Positions 8,330 through 17,014 are shown, counted from the first letter of the stretch. The stretch: DNA of 64,000 nt from Chitinophagales bacterium (GCA_026931325.1 JAIXLO010000160.1:1-64000); one strand, 5' to 3'. Numbers and translations: made by a program. The notes: generated from the letters alone by a model not told the origin.

Positions 8330-8928
8330 AATTAAGAAAATTTGAACAAAAGGACATTTTAATTGCAATGGATACAAAATATCTTAAATATCATGATGGC
8401 ACAGAGTTTAGAAAACAAAAATATTTTCATCTAGATAACACAAAAGATTATTTTCATAAAACAAATATTTGTATTCAAGATGGCTATAACTCAACTAATA
8501 CTGAAAGACAAAGAATAGTGTGTTATGATTATTCATTTCTTGATAATAGAAATGAGATTATAAAATTTATTAATTCTAAATATGAACTTTCTCTTAGCGA
8601 TAAAGCTGCCTATCTAATTAAAATAGATAAAGTTCAAATATCTGTTAATAATGGTAAAATTAGTTGCCAGGCAGATTATCCCGCATTTATTGGGGAAGAA
8701 TATGAAGCTTTTATTATTGATGGAAAATTTCATAGAAAAGAAACTTTTGGACCGGCATTTTTTAGATATGCTTCTAGAATTACCGACTATGATCCTACTT
8801 GCTATTATTATGTAGAAGATAAAATTCATAGAGTTAATGGATCAGCAATTCTTTTCGGCGGTCCAGATAAAGAAACAGAATATAATAAAAAAATTCATAA
8901 ATATCTTCATGGAAAGAAAGTAAATTAA
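8326..8928 (+). CDS. hypothetical protein with DGKxHR-type repeats
   Basis: The 200-residue product contains two copies of a motif resembling DGKxHRxxGPA (IDGKFHRKETFGPA and VEDKIHRVNGSAI). This recurs in phage and bacterial proteins of MORN-like character with no firm function. The N-terminal 90 residues are not recognised. It overlaps the preceding zinc-ribbon gene. Confidence 0.55.
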   Translation: MKLRKFEQKDILIAMDTKYLKYHDGTEFRKQKYFHLDNTKDYFHKTNICIQDGYNSTNTERQRIVCYDYSFLDNRNEIIKFINSKYELSLSDKAAYLIKIDKVQISVNNGKISCQADYPAFIGEEYEAFIIDGKFHRKETFGPAFFRYASRITDYDPTCYYYVEDKIHRVNGSAILFGGPDKETEYNKKIHKYLHGKKVN

Positions 8929-8929
8929 A

Positions 8930-9502
8930 ATGTCAAAAAATATATGGGTAACAAGCGACACCCACTATAATCATATTAACATTATAAAATATTGTGACAG
9001 ACCATTTTCTTCAGTAGAAGAGATGAATGAAAAAATGATAGAAAATTATAACAATCTTGTAAAAATAGAAGACGAGGTATATTTTCTTGGAGATTTTTCA
9101 TTTTTTCAACTAAGAGAAACTCTAGATCTTCTAAAAAGACTAAATGGATATAAACATTTGATACTTGGGAATCATGATAAAGTTATTACAAAAAATTTGA
9201 AAGCTTTTCAAGGTACGCCATATTTTTCTTCTATAGATAATTATAAAGAAATAAAAATTGGCGAACAGGTAATAGTTTTGTTTCATTTTGGTCAAAGAGT
9301 ATGGAATAAATCTCACTATTCATCTTGGCATTTATATGGTCATTCTCATAATAACTTACCTCCACATGGTAAATCTGTTGATGTTGGAGTAGATTCAAGT
9401 TGGATTACTGGCAATAAAGAATATAGACCTTTCAATTTTGATGAAATAAAAACATTTATGGATAAGCAGCAAGTTTTTGCTACGAATGATGATGGATATT
9501 AA
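8930..9502 (+). CDS. calcineurin-like metallophosphoesterase
   Basis: The 190-residue product carries the full two-metal phosphoesterase motif set: D10-x-H12 (SDTHYNH), GD at 54-55 (FLGD), GNHD at 80-83, H119 (LFHF) and GHSH at 137-140. Short phage members of this family act on phosphodiesters or cyclic nucleotides, but the substrate cannot be read from sequence. It starts directly after the previous stop. A dispersed regulatory-like element begins two bases after its stop codon. Confidence 0.9.
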   Translation: MSKNIWVTSDTHYNHINIIKYCDRPFSSVEEMNEKMIENYNNLVKIEDEVYFLGDFSFFQLRETLDLLKRLNGYKHLILGNHDKVITKNLKAFQGTPYFSSIDNYKEIKIGEQVIVLFHFGQRVWNKSHYSSWHLYGHSHNNLPPHGKSVDVGVDSSWITGNKEYRPFNFDEIKTFMDKQQVFATNDDGY

Positions 9503-9504
9503 AC

Positions 9505-9524
9505 GATGTTGGATCGCATCTAAG
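9505..9524 (+). promoter_or_regulatory. dispersed TGGATCGCATCTAA element, copy 1
   Basis: Exact copy of the core, preceded by GATGT. Downstream bases include an inverted pair (CTGC..GCAG) and CTATAGGG. The next gene start is unusually far away (about 120 bases). It is placed between genes, on the coding strand. Confidence 0.65.
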
Positions 9525-9583
9525 ACTGCACGGAATTGCTATAGGGCAGCAAAATGTTATTTGTTACTAACATTAAAATTTAT

Positions 9584-9625
9584 TTTTGCCCCGACCACCT
9601 CTTACCTAATCTTGTAACTTTTACC
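9584..9625 (+). promoter_or_regulatory. C-rich upstream element, copy 1
   Basis: A GCCCCGACCACC / CTTACC segment that stands out in AT-rich DNA, about 20 bases before a start codon. A similar arrangement (CCCCCG.CCA.C.CTTACC) lies just before another gene at 39.2 kb. Possible regulatory site; only two copies seen. Confidence 0.3.
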
Positions 9626-9643
9626 ATTTACTAGAGCCAAATT

Positions 9644-9898
9644 ATGAACTCGTATGAAGCCTTTTGTATTAGTAATTCAAAATTTACTAAAATTGAACTA
9701 GATCAATTGGAGATTGAAACAAAAGTAGACTATAAAATTAAGATGGCTGCAATTGGAGGATTTTTTAAAGTTAGATTTAATTCCTCTGATTTTCCATCGC
9801 ATTCAAAAACCGAAATTGCTATTAGTTATATTAAATCAAGAAAATTCAAAATTATCGAAAAAGATTCTAGTGGATTTGTTGTAAGCTGGGAAAATTAA
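9644..9898 (+). CDS. hypothetical protein
   Basis: The 84-residue product is of mixed alpha/beta character with no recognised motif. It lies between the C-rich upstream element and the large repeat protein gene, three bases before the latter. Confidence 0.5.
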   Translation: MNSYEAFCISNSKFTKIELDQLEIETKVDYKIKMAAIGGFFKVRFNSSDFPSHSKTEIAISYIKSRKFKIIEKDSSGFVVSWEN

Positions 9899-9901
9899 GG
9901 A

Positions 9902-12187
9902 TTGACAATGAAATTTGAAAATATTGTTACGGAAAAAGATTTTTTAGAATTTGTTACATCTTCAATAAAAGAATTTAATGATAATAATAAAGATAATAAA
10001 GTCTATTTAATGGGCGCTGGTACCATTAAAGATAATTTTGATTATGATGTTCCCTGGCTTTATTGTAATGATAAATTTTTAGATTATTTAAAGTCCAAAG
10101 CCGACGAATCATTAAATATCATAAAGTATAATTTATATAAAGAAGTTGAAGTCTCCGGTAATCGCAGAGCAAATAGATATATTTACTATGTTGATAATAA
10201 TAATAATAATAAATCTATTGATGATATAATAAATGCTTTTAAAGAAAATAATAATGAATCGCGCGAATATTTTATAAATGATGGAGAAGGTACAATAAGT
10301 TTTAATGACTTTTTTATCAAAAATAATTCCATAAAAGCCTCTGATGTAAAAGATGTTGAAACATATAATAAATATCTTTTACAAAAAATAAAAGAATATA
10401 ATAAAGATAAAGAATTAAATCAAAAATCTTTTATTGTTAGCAATTGTCCTGATCTATCAAAGCCATACACTATAGTCTTTTCAAATAAAGAGCTATTAGC
10501 GAATATTTTTTCAGAGCTAAGAAGTAATCCCAAGATAAAATCAATTGATTTTAGTGAGTCAAAAGATAATAATTCAATTAAACTATTATTTAACGGGACT
10601 GCAACTATTGGTAACTATATAGTTGATGAAAAATGTTCATTAGATGCTCTTAATTATCGTAAAATTAAAAAAAACAACTTAAAGTTTATTAATTTTGGGG
10701 AAACGGCAGAAGAAGCTGAAAAATATATAGATAAAAATAAAAATCTTGATAATATTGTAGGTGTTTTTGATCTTATAAAAGAAGAAATAAAACAATATAA
10801 TAAAACTACAGATCAAAAATTTTATATTACCGGAAGAGGCAATAACGATTGCTTAAACTATATACCAATAGTAATTTGTTCAAAAGAGTTTAAAAATAAA
10901 ATTTTTGAACAAATTAAAAAGCATAGCAATGTTACAGATAATGGACATGTTGGTTTTTTTGATGGCGGAGAAGCCATTAAATTAAATGATAGTAAGAAAA
11001 TTGCATTTGCTGAATATCAGCATCCACGAGAAGCATATGATAAATTATCTTATAACGAAAGAAAAAATATAAATCTTGGTGAAGAGGACTTAGATTATGC
11101 AAAGTATTTGGATAGCATAACTTCTCCAGAAGAAAGATTTATATATCTATTGAATTCTTTTATAGAAGACAAAATTAATAATTATATGTGCTCAAAGGAT
11201 ATGTATGCTGATGATGCATATATTTTGTGTTCATTGGCTAGCAAAGATATACAAAAGCTAAAAGAATTAGCAAATAAATATAATATAAAACATTCACCTT
11301 CGGGCGCATTTAACGGATCAACTACATTTTATATTAGACATAAAAAATTCGTTACAACTACAAATTTGGGCTCCATATTTGATACTTTCAAAGATAACAC
11401 AATTAGCGATTATTATAAACATGAAATAGTCTTTAAATATGATAAAAAGGATAAACCTGAAAAATATTCAGATTTTGTAGAAAAAAATGATATTAGCATA
11501 GATGAAATTACTAAATTGTTGCCAAAAAATAGCTATTTTATCTATGATATCAATAATAATATGAAATATATTTATTGTCCAAATGAAGAGAAAAATAATT
11601 TAATATCATTATTTAGACGTAACGAAAAAATTAAAATGCATGATAGTTATAACAACTGTCTTGTTTTTAAGAATGGTTTTAATATTAAATTATTATCCGG
11701 AGAATTTCAAAATCCATCGGATTTTATTAATTCCAATTTTCTTATAGATAACAACTATTGTATTTTTCATAATGGAGAAGCAAAACCATTGTTGGATAAG
11801 CATTGTGAATTAAAATTTACTCATAAACAAAAAATATATGATATTTTATATGAAACAATGAACTCTTCAAAAAAGAAAAAATATTGGATTTCTGGCAGAG
11901 GTCATAAAAATCCAAAAAATGCAATCGCTGCATTTACAGACGATAAAGCTTTGGAGCAAATAATAAAATATTTAAATGATAATTCTATCAATTATAGAAA
12001 AGATAAAGATTATTATGCTATAAATATAGGATGGAATACATTTTATATATCTTCTGATGAAAAGTATGAAAATTTATTAAATCTAAAAGAAGAAAAAATA
12101 GATTCAGTGCTAGCAGGTTCAGATGCCTACGGTGAAATTGATTTTGGAGAAGGGTATATTGATTCTACCGATACTTTAATTATTTAA
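9902..12187 (+). CDS. large repeat protein (761 aa)
   Basis: The product repeats a unit of roughly 140-160 residues. Each opens with a helix of the form IKEYNK, then a strand with YITGRG, YLMGAG or YWISGRG, then a charged helix and further strands. The best copies begin near residues 10, 125, 290, 410 and 650. This unit differs from the one in the giant proteins at 17-26 kb but has a similar rhythm (helix, GxG turn, alpha/beta). The following frame encodes the C-terminal module that the giant proteins carry fused, so the two may once have been one polypeptide. No function recognised. Confidence 0.7.
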   Translation: MTMKFENIVTEKDFLEFVTSSIKEFNDNNKDNKVYLMGAGTIKDNFDYDVPWLYCNDKFLDYLKSKADESLNIIKYNLYKEVEVSGNRRANRYIYYVDNNNNNKSIDDIINAFKENNNESREYFINDGEGTISFNDFFIKNNSIKASDVKDVETYNKYLLQKIKEYNKDKELNQKSFIVSNCPDLSKPYTIVFSNKELLANIFSELRSNPKIKSIDFSESKDNNSIKLLFNGTATIGNYIVDEKCSLDALNYRKIKKNNLKFINFGETAEEAEKYIDKNKNLDNIVGVFDLIKEEIKQYNKTTDQKFYITGRGNNDCLNYIPIVICSKEFKNKIFEQIKKHSNVTDNGHVGFFDGGEAIKLNDSKKIAFAEYQHPREAYDKLSYNERKNINLGEEDLDYAKYLDSITSPEERFIYLLNSFIEDKINNYMCSKDMYADDAYILCSLASKDIQKLKELANKYNIKHSPSGAFNGSTTFYIRHKKFVTTTNLGSIFDTFKDNTISDYYKHEIVFKYDKKDKPEKYSDFVEKNDISIDEITKLLPKNSYFIYDINNNMKYIYCPNEEKNNLISLFRRNEKIKMHDSYNNCLVFKNGFNIKLLSGEFQNPSDFINSNFLIDNNYCIFHNGEAKPLLDKHCELKFTHKQKIYDILYETMNSSKKKKYWISGRGHKNPKNAIAAFTDDKALEQIIKYLNDNSINYRKDKDYYAINIGWNTFYISSDEKYENLLNLKEEKIDSVLAGSDAYGEIDFGEGYIDSTDTLII

Positions 12188-12246
12188 TAAGTATTAGAGA
12201 TAGAAAATTAAATATTTCTAAGGAAGCAAAAGAAGCGTCTTATAGA

Positions 12247-12597
12247 ATGGCTGCCACTCAAATATCAAAAATAACAAAAAATGTTTTATTAAATACAATA
12301 AATAATGAAAATTTAAATAAAATATTAGATAATGAATTTGGTATGGCTCTTATGCATACTGTATTGGGTATGATTATTACTAATAAATTTGGTAATAATG
12401 AAAAATATCAAAAAATAGCAGAAGAATTTAGAGTTAGTGGGATGACTTCATTGGGGAATTCTTTATTTGAAGTATTAAATAAAAGTTCTCCTGAGCTAGC
12501 TGAGGCAATTAATCAATTACCGCAAGAAATTGATAATTTTAATGTGGAAGAATTTGAAGATATTCTTCAAGAAGAATTGCATTACGCAAAAAATTAA
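12247..12597 (+). CDS. C-terminal module protein, possibly frameshift-separated from the upstream repeat gene
   Basis: The product is the shared helical C-terminal module: AATQISKITKN, FGMALMHTVLGMI, EFRVSGMTSLGNSLFE, then an acidic tail. Homology to the module extends upstream of the ATG in the same frame (SKEAKEASYRMAAT), and that frame is open back to 12163, overlapping the end of the large repeat gene in the -1 frame. So either translation starts at a non-ATG codon, or the upstream gene shifts frame near 12163-12186, or the gene is degraded. I see no classic slippery heptamer in phase. Confidence 0.65.
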   Translation: MAATQISKITKNVLLNTINNENLNKILDNEFGMALMHTVLGMIITNKFGNNEKYQKIAEEFRVSGMTSLGNSLFEVLNKSSPELAEAINQLPQEIDNFNVEEFEDILQEELHYAKN

Positions 12598-12635
12598 TAA
12601 TTTATTATAATTATTTCTAAATAAGAAAGTTTTAT

Positions 12636-12983
12636 ATGAATACTACATTTACAGACGTGGATCATACTTATAAATTTGCTTTGTACGATGAGTTTAATGA
12701 GCATTTGAATACCATATTTGAATGGTGGAATAAGTCTATAAAAAATAATAAAGATTTTCAATGTCCATATGCCGGAATTGCTTTTTTTATTTGTAAATAT
12801 TTTGATGAAAATTTTATTCGCCAGAAAATAAATTGGTCAATTGCCTATGAAATTGAACATAAACTAAATGTAAAAGCTTATAAAATATCGAATAGAAATA
12901 TAAATTATGAAGTAGCACTTATTCTTAAAAAATATAATTTGTTGAAAGATAAATGTATTTTTGATATTAAAGGATTGATATAA
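12636..12983 (+). CDS. hypothetical protein
   Basis: The 115-residue product is not recognised. It is rich in aromatic residues (FEWWNKS, YFDENF) and probably mostly helical. AAGAAAG precedes the start, and the stop overlaps the next start (TAATG). Confidence 0.55.
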   Translation: MNTTFTDVDHTYKFALYDEFNEHLNTIFEWWNKSIKNNKDFQCPYAGIAFFICKYFDENFIRQKINWSIAYEIEHKLNVKAYKISNRNINYEVALILKKYNLLKDKCIFDIKGLI

Positions 12984-13207
12984 TGTCAGAAATTTTAACA
13001 TTTTTAAAAGATGCAGAGCCTGGGCTTTTAAGTTTTCTAGCATTAGTGATGATAGTATGTTTTATTATTTTTGGTTCTTTTATAGATCATATGTTTGGAC
13101 CATGTGAACCAAAAGTATATGATATGAGTAAACATACTTCAATTGAATGTAACAAAAAGACAATACCAAAGCTTGAAAACAATATTTTAATTTGTTCGTG
13201 TAAGTAG
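12983..13207 (+). CDS. small membrane protein with Cys-containing tail
   Basis: The 74-residue product has one transmembrane helix at about 15-35 (LLSFLALVMIVCFIIFGSF), then a tail of about 40 residues with four cysteines, ending CSCK. There is no cleavable signal or lipobox. Function unknown. Confidence 0.6.
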   Translation: MSEILTFLKDAEPGLLSFLALVMIVCFIIFGSFIDHMFGPCEPKVYDMSKHTSIECNKKTIPKLENNILICSCK

Positions 13208-13219
13208 TTTGAGGTTATA

Positions 13220-13435
13220 ATGAAGATTCCTATTTATATTGTTAAAAACAATGGCAAAATTATTGATGGATATTTTTTTAAAAGATCTGCTGAGAAATTT
13301 AATAAAAATAATTATCAAGTAAAGAAGGAAAATGTGCCAGTAACTGTCATATTGAGCGAAACTTTTAAGCTTATAATTGAAACATGTTGGATCGCATCTA
13401 AGTACGCTGCAAAGCGAAATGAAGATAAACGATGA
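13220..13435 (+). CDS. small basic hypothetical protein
   Basis: The 71-residue basic product is not recognised. A good GAGG ribosome site precedes it. Its last 18 codons contain a copy of the dispersed TGGATCGCATCTAA element, here read as CWIASK. Because other copies are not in this frame or not coding, the coding sense is likely incidental. Confidence 0.5.
   Translation: MKIPIYIVKNNGKIIDGYFFKRSAEKFNKNNYQVKKENVPVTVILSETFKLIIETCWIASKYAAKRNEDKR
13384..13402 (+). promoter_or_regulatory. dispersed TGGATCGCATCTAA element, copy 2
   Basis: Exact core inside the 3' end of the preceding gene, about 30 bases before the NADAR start. It is followed by a small hairpin, CGCT GCAA AGCG. Confidence 0.7.
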
Positions 13436-13866
13436 TCAAAGAATTTAAAAATGAGTTCGCATGGCTTTCTAATTTTACACCAGTTCAGGTTGAATTTGAA
13501 GGTCTAACATTTCATTCAGTAGAAAACGCATATCAAGCAGCAAAATCTATTGACATTGAAGTTAGAAGAGTATTTGTTAGTCTAACGCCAGGACAATCCA
13601 AAAAGCATTCCAGGGCTATATCTATTAGAGAAGATTGGGAAGAAGTTAAATTTTCTATAATGGAGAATCTTTGTAGGCAAAAATTTAATAAATCGCCATT
13701 TAAGGAAAAACTTCTTGCCACTGGTAATGAAGAAATAGTAGAAGGAAATTTGTGGAATGATAAAGTTTGGGGATTTTGTCTCAAAACAGGCGAAGGGCAA
13801 AATAATCTAGGAAAAATTATTATGAAGATTAGATCTGAGCTACAAGACCAAGAAAGTAAAAAATGA
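13432..13866 (+). CDS. NADAR (YbiA-like) family protein
   Basis: The 144-residue product is a clear NADAR domain: FAWLSNFTPVQVEFEGLTF, then HSVENAYQAAK, AISIREDWEEVKFSIM, and a C-terminal GEGQNNLGKIIMKIR. NADAR proteins are N-glycosidases, and members remove ADP-ribose from guanine or cleave pyrimidine intermediates. In a phage a role in reversing a host ADP-ribosylation defence is attractive but inferred. It overlaps both neighbouring genes by four bases and lies just downstream of a dispersed element. Confidence 0.85.
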   Translation: MIKEFKNEFAWLSNFTPVQVEFEGLTFHSVENAYQAAKSIDIEVRRVFVSLTPGQSKKHSRAISIREDWEEVKFSIMENLCRQKFNKSPFKEKLLATGNEEIVEGNLWNDKVWGFCLKTGEGQNNLGKIIMKIRSELQDQESKK

Positions 13867-14087
13867 TGAAAAATACAGTAAATGGAATTAAAAAAGATTT
13901 GTCTTTACTATGCAAAAAAGTTTCTTATAGTCTTCCAAGATTTAAGAATCAAAAAATTAATGAAGTAAGAGATGATTTTGCTTCTAGATTGCTAGAAACA
14001 AGTTATGAGCTAGAAGAACAGGTTATAGCTTTTGAATCTGTTTCAAATATTTTTAAAAAGCATTTTAGTTCTAAAGGTAAGGCGTAG
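13863..14087 (+). CDS. hypothetical protein next to NADAR
   Basis: The 74-residue, basic, probably helical product overlaps the NADAR stop by four bases. It is not recognised. Its end is followed by a short GC-richer stretch (GGCGTAGGCATAGG) unlike the surroundings. Confidence 0.5.
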   Translation: MMKNTVNGIKKDLSLLCKKVSYSLPRFKNQKINEVRDDFASRLLETSYELEEQVIAFESVSNIFKKHFSSKGKA

Positions 14088-14125
14088 GCATAGGCATATG
14101 TCCGCGCACACGTATGAGGTTTAAT

Positions 14126-14536
14126 ATGATTGGTCGCGGACAAGATATTTTTGATTATTTTAGATTCGCCATATCTATAGCTCTGAAGGCTGAAGATAAG
14201 TATGAAAAACGTAAAGCAGTTGTTGGCGCAATTGGTTGGCGTAGGGATGGCGCTATTGTTCATGCTTTTAATGCCGGAGATCAGAGACACAGAAGTCCAC
14301 AAACCCATGCAGAATTTCGTTGTTGTCGTAAAATGGAAAAATATGCTCCAGAAATATATGTTGCAAGAATTACTAGGAATGATGGAAAAATGGCTTTGGC
14401 AAAACCATGTTCCACTTGTTTTGCAATTCTTAAAAATAGAAAAATTCAAAGAGTTTATTATACTATTAGCGATTTTGAATATGGAGTAATTGATTTTAAG
14501 CGTGAATTTGAAAAAAGTGGCATTAGATTTTTATAA
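14126..14536 (+). CDS. cytidine/dCMP deaminase-fold protein
   Basis: The zinc-dependent deaminase motifs are present: THAEFRC (His and catalytic Glu) and, about 35 residues later, PCSTC (two zinc cysteines). The product is about 136 residues from this start. An in-frame ATG 12 bases upstream is possible, but GAGG is well placed for the start chosen here. The substrate (dCMP, cytidine or a base in nucleic acid) cannot be determined. No nucleotide-metabolism partner is adjacent. Confidence 0.8.
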   Translation: MIGRGQDIFDYFRFAISIALKAEDKYEKRKAVVGAIGWRRDGAIVHAFNAGDQRHRSPQTHAEFRCCRKMEKYAPEIYVARITRNDGKMALAKPCSTCFAILKNRKIQRVYYTISDFEYGVIDFKREFEKSGIRFL

Positions 14537-14563
14537 TAAGTTATATTTAGTTTTGGAGACTAA

Positions 14564-15247
14564 ATGTTTTATTTATATAAAATTACTAATTTGATTGATA
14601 ATAAAATTTATATTGGAATCACTAACAATTTTAATCGCAGAATGTATAGGCACAAAAAAGAATGCCATAACGAACATTTAAAGCGAGCCATAGAAAAATA
14701 TGGGTGGGAAAATTTTAATAAAGAGATTCTAAAAATTTTAGAAACAAAAGAAGAAGTAATTAAAGAAGAATTAGATACTATAGAATATTATAGAAATAAT
14801 TTTTTTGAATTATATAATATTAGTGGTGGCGGAGAAGGTACAGTATATTTAAAAATGTCCGATGAAACAAAGAAAAAAATATCAGACTTTAATAAAGTTT
14901 TTGCTAATACTGATAAAGAGAGAAAAGATAGATCTAATAGAATAAAAGGCAATAAAAATCCTAATTTTGGTATACCGATGACTGATGAAAGAAAAAATCT
15001 TTTGTTAAAAAGTCATTTAGGAAAACCATTATCTGAGGAAACTAAACTTAAGATGTCTGAATCTTTAAAAGGAAAATTTTCTGGATCTAAAAACCCAATG
15101 TCGAAATTGAAAGAATTTCAAGTATTAGAAATACGAGAAAAATTTGCTTTGGGTCAGTATTCTAAATCAGAATTATCTAAAATATATAATGTTTCTAATT
15201 CTGCGATAGATTTAATAATTAATAGAAAAACTTGGAAAAATATATAA
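14564..15247 (+). CDS. GIY-YIG homing endonuclease with NUMOD repeats
   Basis: The 227-residue product starts with a GIY-YIG nuclease (LYKITN..KIYIGITNN, then Arg residues in RRMYRHK, and a later catalytic Glu). It is followed by NUMOD3-type DNA-binding motifs (KNPNFGIPMTDERK; SEETKLKMSESLKGK) and a C-terminal helix-turn-helix (YSKSELSKIYNVSNSAIDLI). It is a free-standing homing endonuclease, on the same strand as neighbours and with its own TGGAGA ribosome site. I see no adjacent intron or interrupted gene. Confidence 0.9.
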   Translation: MFYLYKITNLIDNKIYIGITNNFNRRMYRHKKECHNEHLKRAIEKYGWENFNKEILKILETKEEVIKEELDTIEYYRNNFFELYNISGGGEGTVYLKMSDETKKKISDFNKVFANTDKERKDRSNRIKGNKNPNFGIPMTDERKNLLLKSHLGKPLSEETKLKMSESLKGKFSGSKNPMSKLKEFQVLEIREKFALGQYSKSELSKIYNVSNSAIDLIINRKTWKNI

Positions 15248-15257
15248 GGAATAAATT

Positions 15258-15476
15258 ATGTTTGAATTATTTTTATTTAGTTGTGGACCAGATATTATGG
15301 GAAAACCAAAAATGGTAGAGGTTATTCTTTTAGGTTTAAAAACGAGGTACACTCGCACTGATTATAAATTTGTATCAAAATTTAATAAAAAAACCGGAAA
15401 TACTGATTTTATATTACAAACAAATTTTGATGCAAGTCATTTGCTAAATAATTTTGTTGTAGAGGGATTTAGATAA
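15258..15476 (+). CDS. hypothetical protein
   Basis: The 72-residue product is not recognised; a basic centre (RYTRTDYKF) lies between hydrophobic segments. It follows the homing endonuclease by 11 bases and precedes the next start by two. Confidence 0.5.
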   Translation: MFELFLFSCGPDIMGKPKMVEVILLGLKTRYTRTDYKFVSKFNKKTGNTDFILQTNFDASHLLNNFVVEGFR

Positions 15477-15478
15477 AT

Positions 15479-15715
15479 ATGGATATCGTAATAAATTTTA
15501 AAAAATATTATACAGGTGGTAAAATAAATTCGCCAAATGCATTGGTTCTACCGCTTTCTTATGTAAAATTTATTAGAAAAGAACTTCATAATCAAAATAA
15601 TTCAAAACAGATAAGCGAAGAATGTTTTGTTTTCTCTGATTCTGACAACAAGGAGTATTCAATTCAATTTTGTAATAATGTTGCTATAATTGCTCCAAAT
15701 AATTGCATTGAATAG
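15479..15715 (+). CDS. hypothetical protein
   Basis: The 78-residue product is probably alpha/beta and not recognised. It sits in a compact run leading to the phosphatase. Confidence 0.5.
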   Translation: MDIVINFKKYYTGGKINSPNALVLPLSYVKFIRKELHNQNNSKQISEECFVFSDSDNKEYSIQFCNNVAIIAPNNCIE

Positions 15716-15721
15716 TTAAAA

Positions 15722-16144
15722 ATGTTAATTGATGTTTATTCTAGAGTATCAGCAGAATCATTAGATTATTCTAAAATTGATGAGCATATAATTATTTCCA
15801 TCTGTACTCACAAAAATTTACCAGCGAAGCTTAATATAGGATCAACAACAAAAAGTATATTAAGGCTATATTTTGCTGACGCTGATACCAAATATAATTT
15901 GGCACAAGGATTAGATTTATTTACGAAAGAACATGCTATACAAATTTTAAATTTTATTATTGAAAATAAAGATGTAAAAAAGTTAATAATACATTGCGAT
16001 GCCGGGATAAGTAGATCTCCAGCTATTGCCGCAGCAATATCAAAAATATTATACAATGATGATAATATTTATTTTAAAGTATATAAACCAAACATGCATG
16101 TTTATAGGATTATATTAAACACATATAGAGATTACGTATTATGA
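15722..16144 (+). CDS. dual-specificity-type protein phosphatase
   Basis: The 140-residue product has the Cys-based phosphatase loop H-C92-DAGISR98-SP, i.e. HCxxGxxRS with the extra P of dual-specificity enzymes. Asp residues in LYFADAD (about 52-55) are candidates for the general acid. It is near the minimal length for this fold. The target could be a protein, nucleotide or RNA 5' phosphate. Its stop overlaps the next start. Confidence 0.85.
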   Translation: MLIDVYSRVSAESLDYSKIDEHIIISICTHKNLPAKLNIGSTTKSILRLYFADADTKYNLAQGLDLFTKEHAIQILNFIIENKDVKKLIIHCDAGISRSPAIAAAISKILYNDDNIYFKVYKPNMHVYRIILNTYRDYVL

Positions 16145-16377
16145 TAAATATTTTTCAAGGAAGAAATATAAAGACAGATGAAGTTGATTTATTTATTGTT
16201 GCAGAAACTGAAATAGAAATAGATTTACCGTTTAAAAAATCAATACAAGAAATAAAACAATGGCTATTGAACATAGATGTATATTATTCTATATATTCAT
16301 CACTAAATGAAGCAAAAGATAGTATAACAACTAAAAAAAGAGTGTATGTAAGAGCACCAATATTGTATTACCCATGA
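16141..16377 (+). CDS. hypothetical protein
   Basis: The 78-residue product is not recognised. It overlaps the phosphatase stop by four bases and the start of the following basic peptide by four, so it is probably co-translated with both. Confidence 0.5.
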   Translation: MINIFQGRNIKTDEVDLFIVAETEIEIDLPFKKSIQEIKQWLLNIDVYYSIYSSLNEAKDSITTKKRVYVRAPILYYP

Positions 16378-16487
16378 AAAAGAGGAGTTTATTATCTATA
16401 ATAGGTAAAAAAAGAAAAGCTGGTAAAATAAAGTCTATAAAAAGACAAAATAGAAAAAGTTGGAAAAAAGAAGTTTTTGAGTATTAA
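16374..16487 (+). CDS. tiny very basic peptide (37 aa)
   Basis: A 37-codon frame in ATGA overlap with the preceding stop. About half the residues are Lys or Arg (KKRKAGKIKSIKRQNRKSWK), which suggests nucleic-acid binding. The overlap supports it as a gene; no family is recognised. Confidence 0.5.
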   Translation: MKKRSLLSIIGKKRKAGKIKSIKRQNRKSWKKEVFEY

Positions 16488-16523
16488 TTTATTTTTATTT
16501 ATATTAAAAGAAAGAGAAAAATC

Positions 16524-16982
16524 ATGAAAGACATTCTAGGAACACTAAAAAACGATTCTAAAGAAGCTGGTTATCAAGTTGCTGCAGATCAATCTGCTAC
16601 AATTATTCAAAAAGCGTTGGTCAACGTAATTGAAAAGAAAGTTGATTCTGATACAGCAAAAAGTTTTGCTATAATGCTAGACACAGAAGTTGGTCTAGCT
16701 TGCGTTAAACTTTTGGCTGGTCTTGCATTGACTTATGCTCCCGGTGTTGGTCAAGATCCAAGAGCACAAAAAGTTGCAGATAAACTTCGTCAAGGAGCAA
16801 TGAGCGATGGTATGAATCTAGTTGCCGATGAGCTAGTTGGCAATCTTCTCCCTGCTCTAAATGGTATTGTTGAAGCTCTACCAGAACAACCTGCGGTTGC
16901 TCAATTGGTTGAAAAGACCGGAATGAATGTTGCAGATTTGGACGAGCATAGAGAGTCTCGTACTACCAAAGTAGGCAGCTAA
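16524..16982 (+). CDS. stand-alone C-terminal-module protein
   Basis: The 152-residue product is the shared helical module almost alone: LKNDSKEAGYQVAADQSA, a central hydrophobic segment (VGLACVKLLAGLALTYAPG), DKLRQGAMSDGMNLVADEL, and an acidic end (VADLDEH). It is paralogous to the protein at 30 kb and to the ends of the giant repeat proteins just downstream. Leu codons are CTA, CTT, CTC or TTG, with no TTA noticed. AAAGAGAAA precedes the start and a hairpin follows the stop. Confidence 0.7.
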   Translation: MKDILGTLKNDSKEAGYQVAADQSATIIQKALVNVIEKKVDSDTAKSFAIMLDTEVGLACVKLLAGLALTYAPGVGQDPRAQKVADKLRQGAMSDGMNLVADELVGNLLPALNGIVEALPEQPAVAQLVEKTGMNVADLDEHRESRTTKVGS

Positions 16983-16993
16983 AAAGTAAAAGA

Positions 16994-17010
16994 TAGGGCG
17001 ACAAGCCCTA
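16994..17010 (+). terminator. hairpin after the module gene
   Basis: TAGGGC GACAA GCCCTA forms a six-pair stem with a five-base loop just after the stop codon and before tRNA-Tyr. There is no following T tract, so it may be a processing or stability hairpin rather than a terminator. Confidence 0.45.
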
Positions 17011-17014
17011 CTAA

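Noticed and set aside
13384..13435. Dispersed element as a coding motif (CWIASK)
   Set aside because: Only the 13.4 kb copy is within a gene and several other copies hit stops in that frame, so nucleotide conservation is not for protein.
14202..14489. 95-codon frame inside the deaminase gene
   Set aside because: It is a shadow in another frame; the deaminase motifs are in the longer frame.
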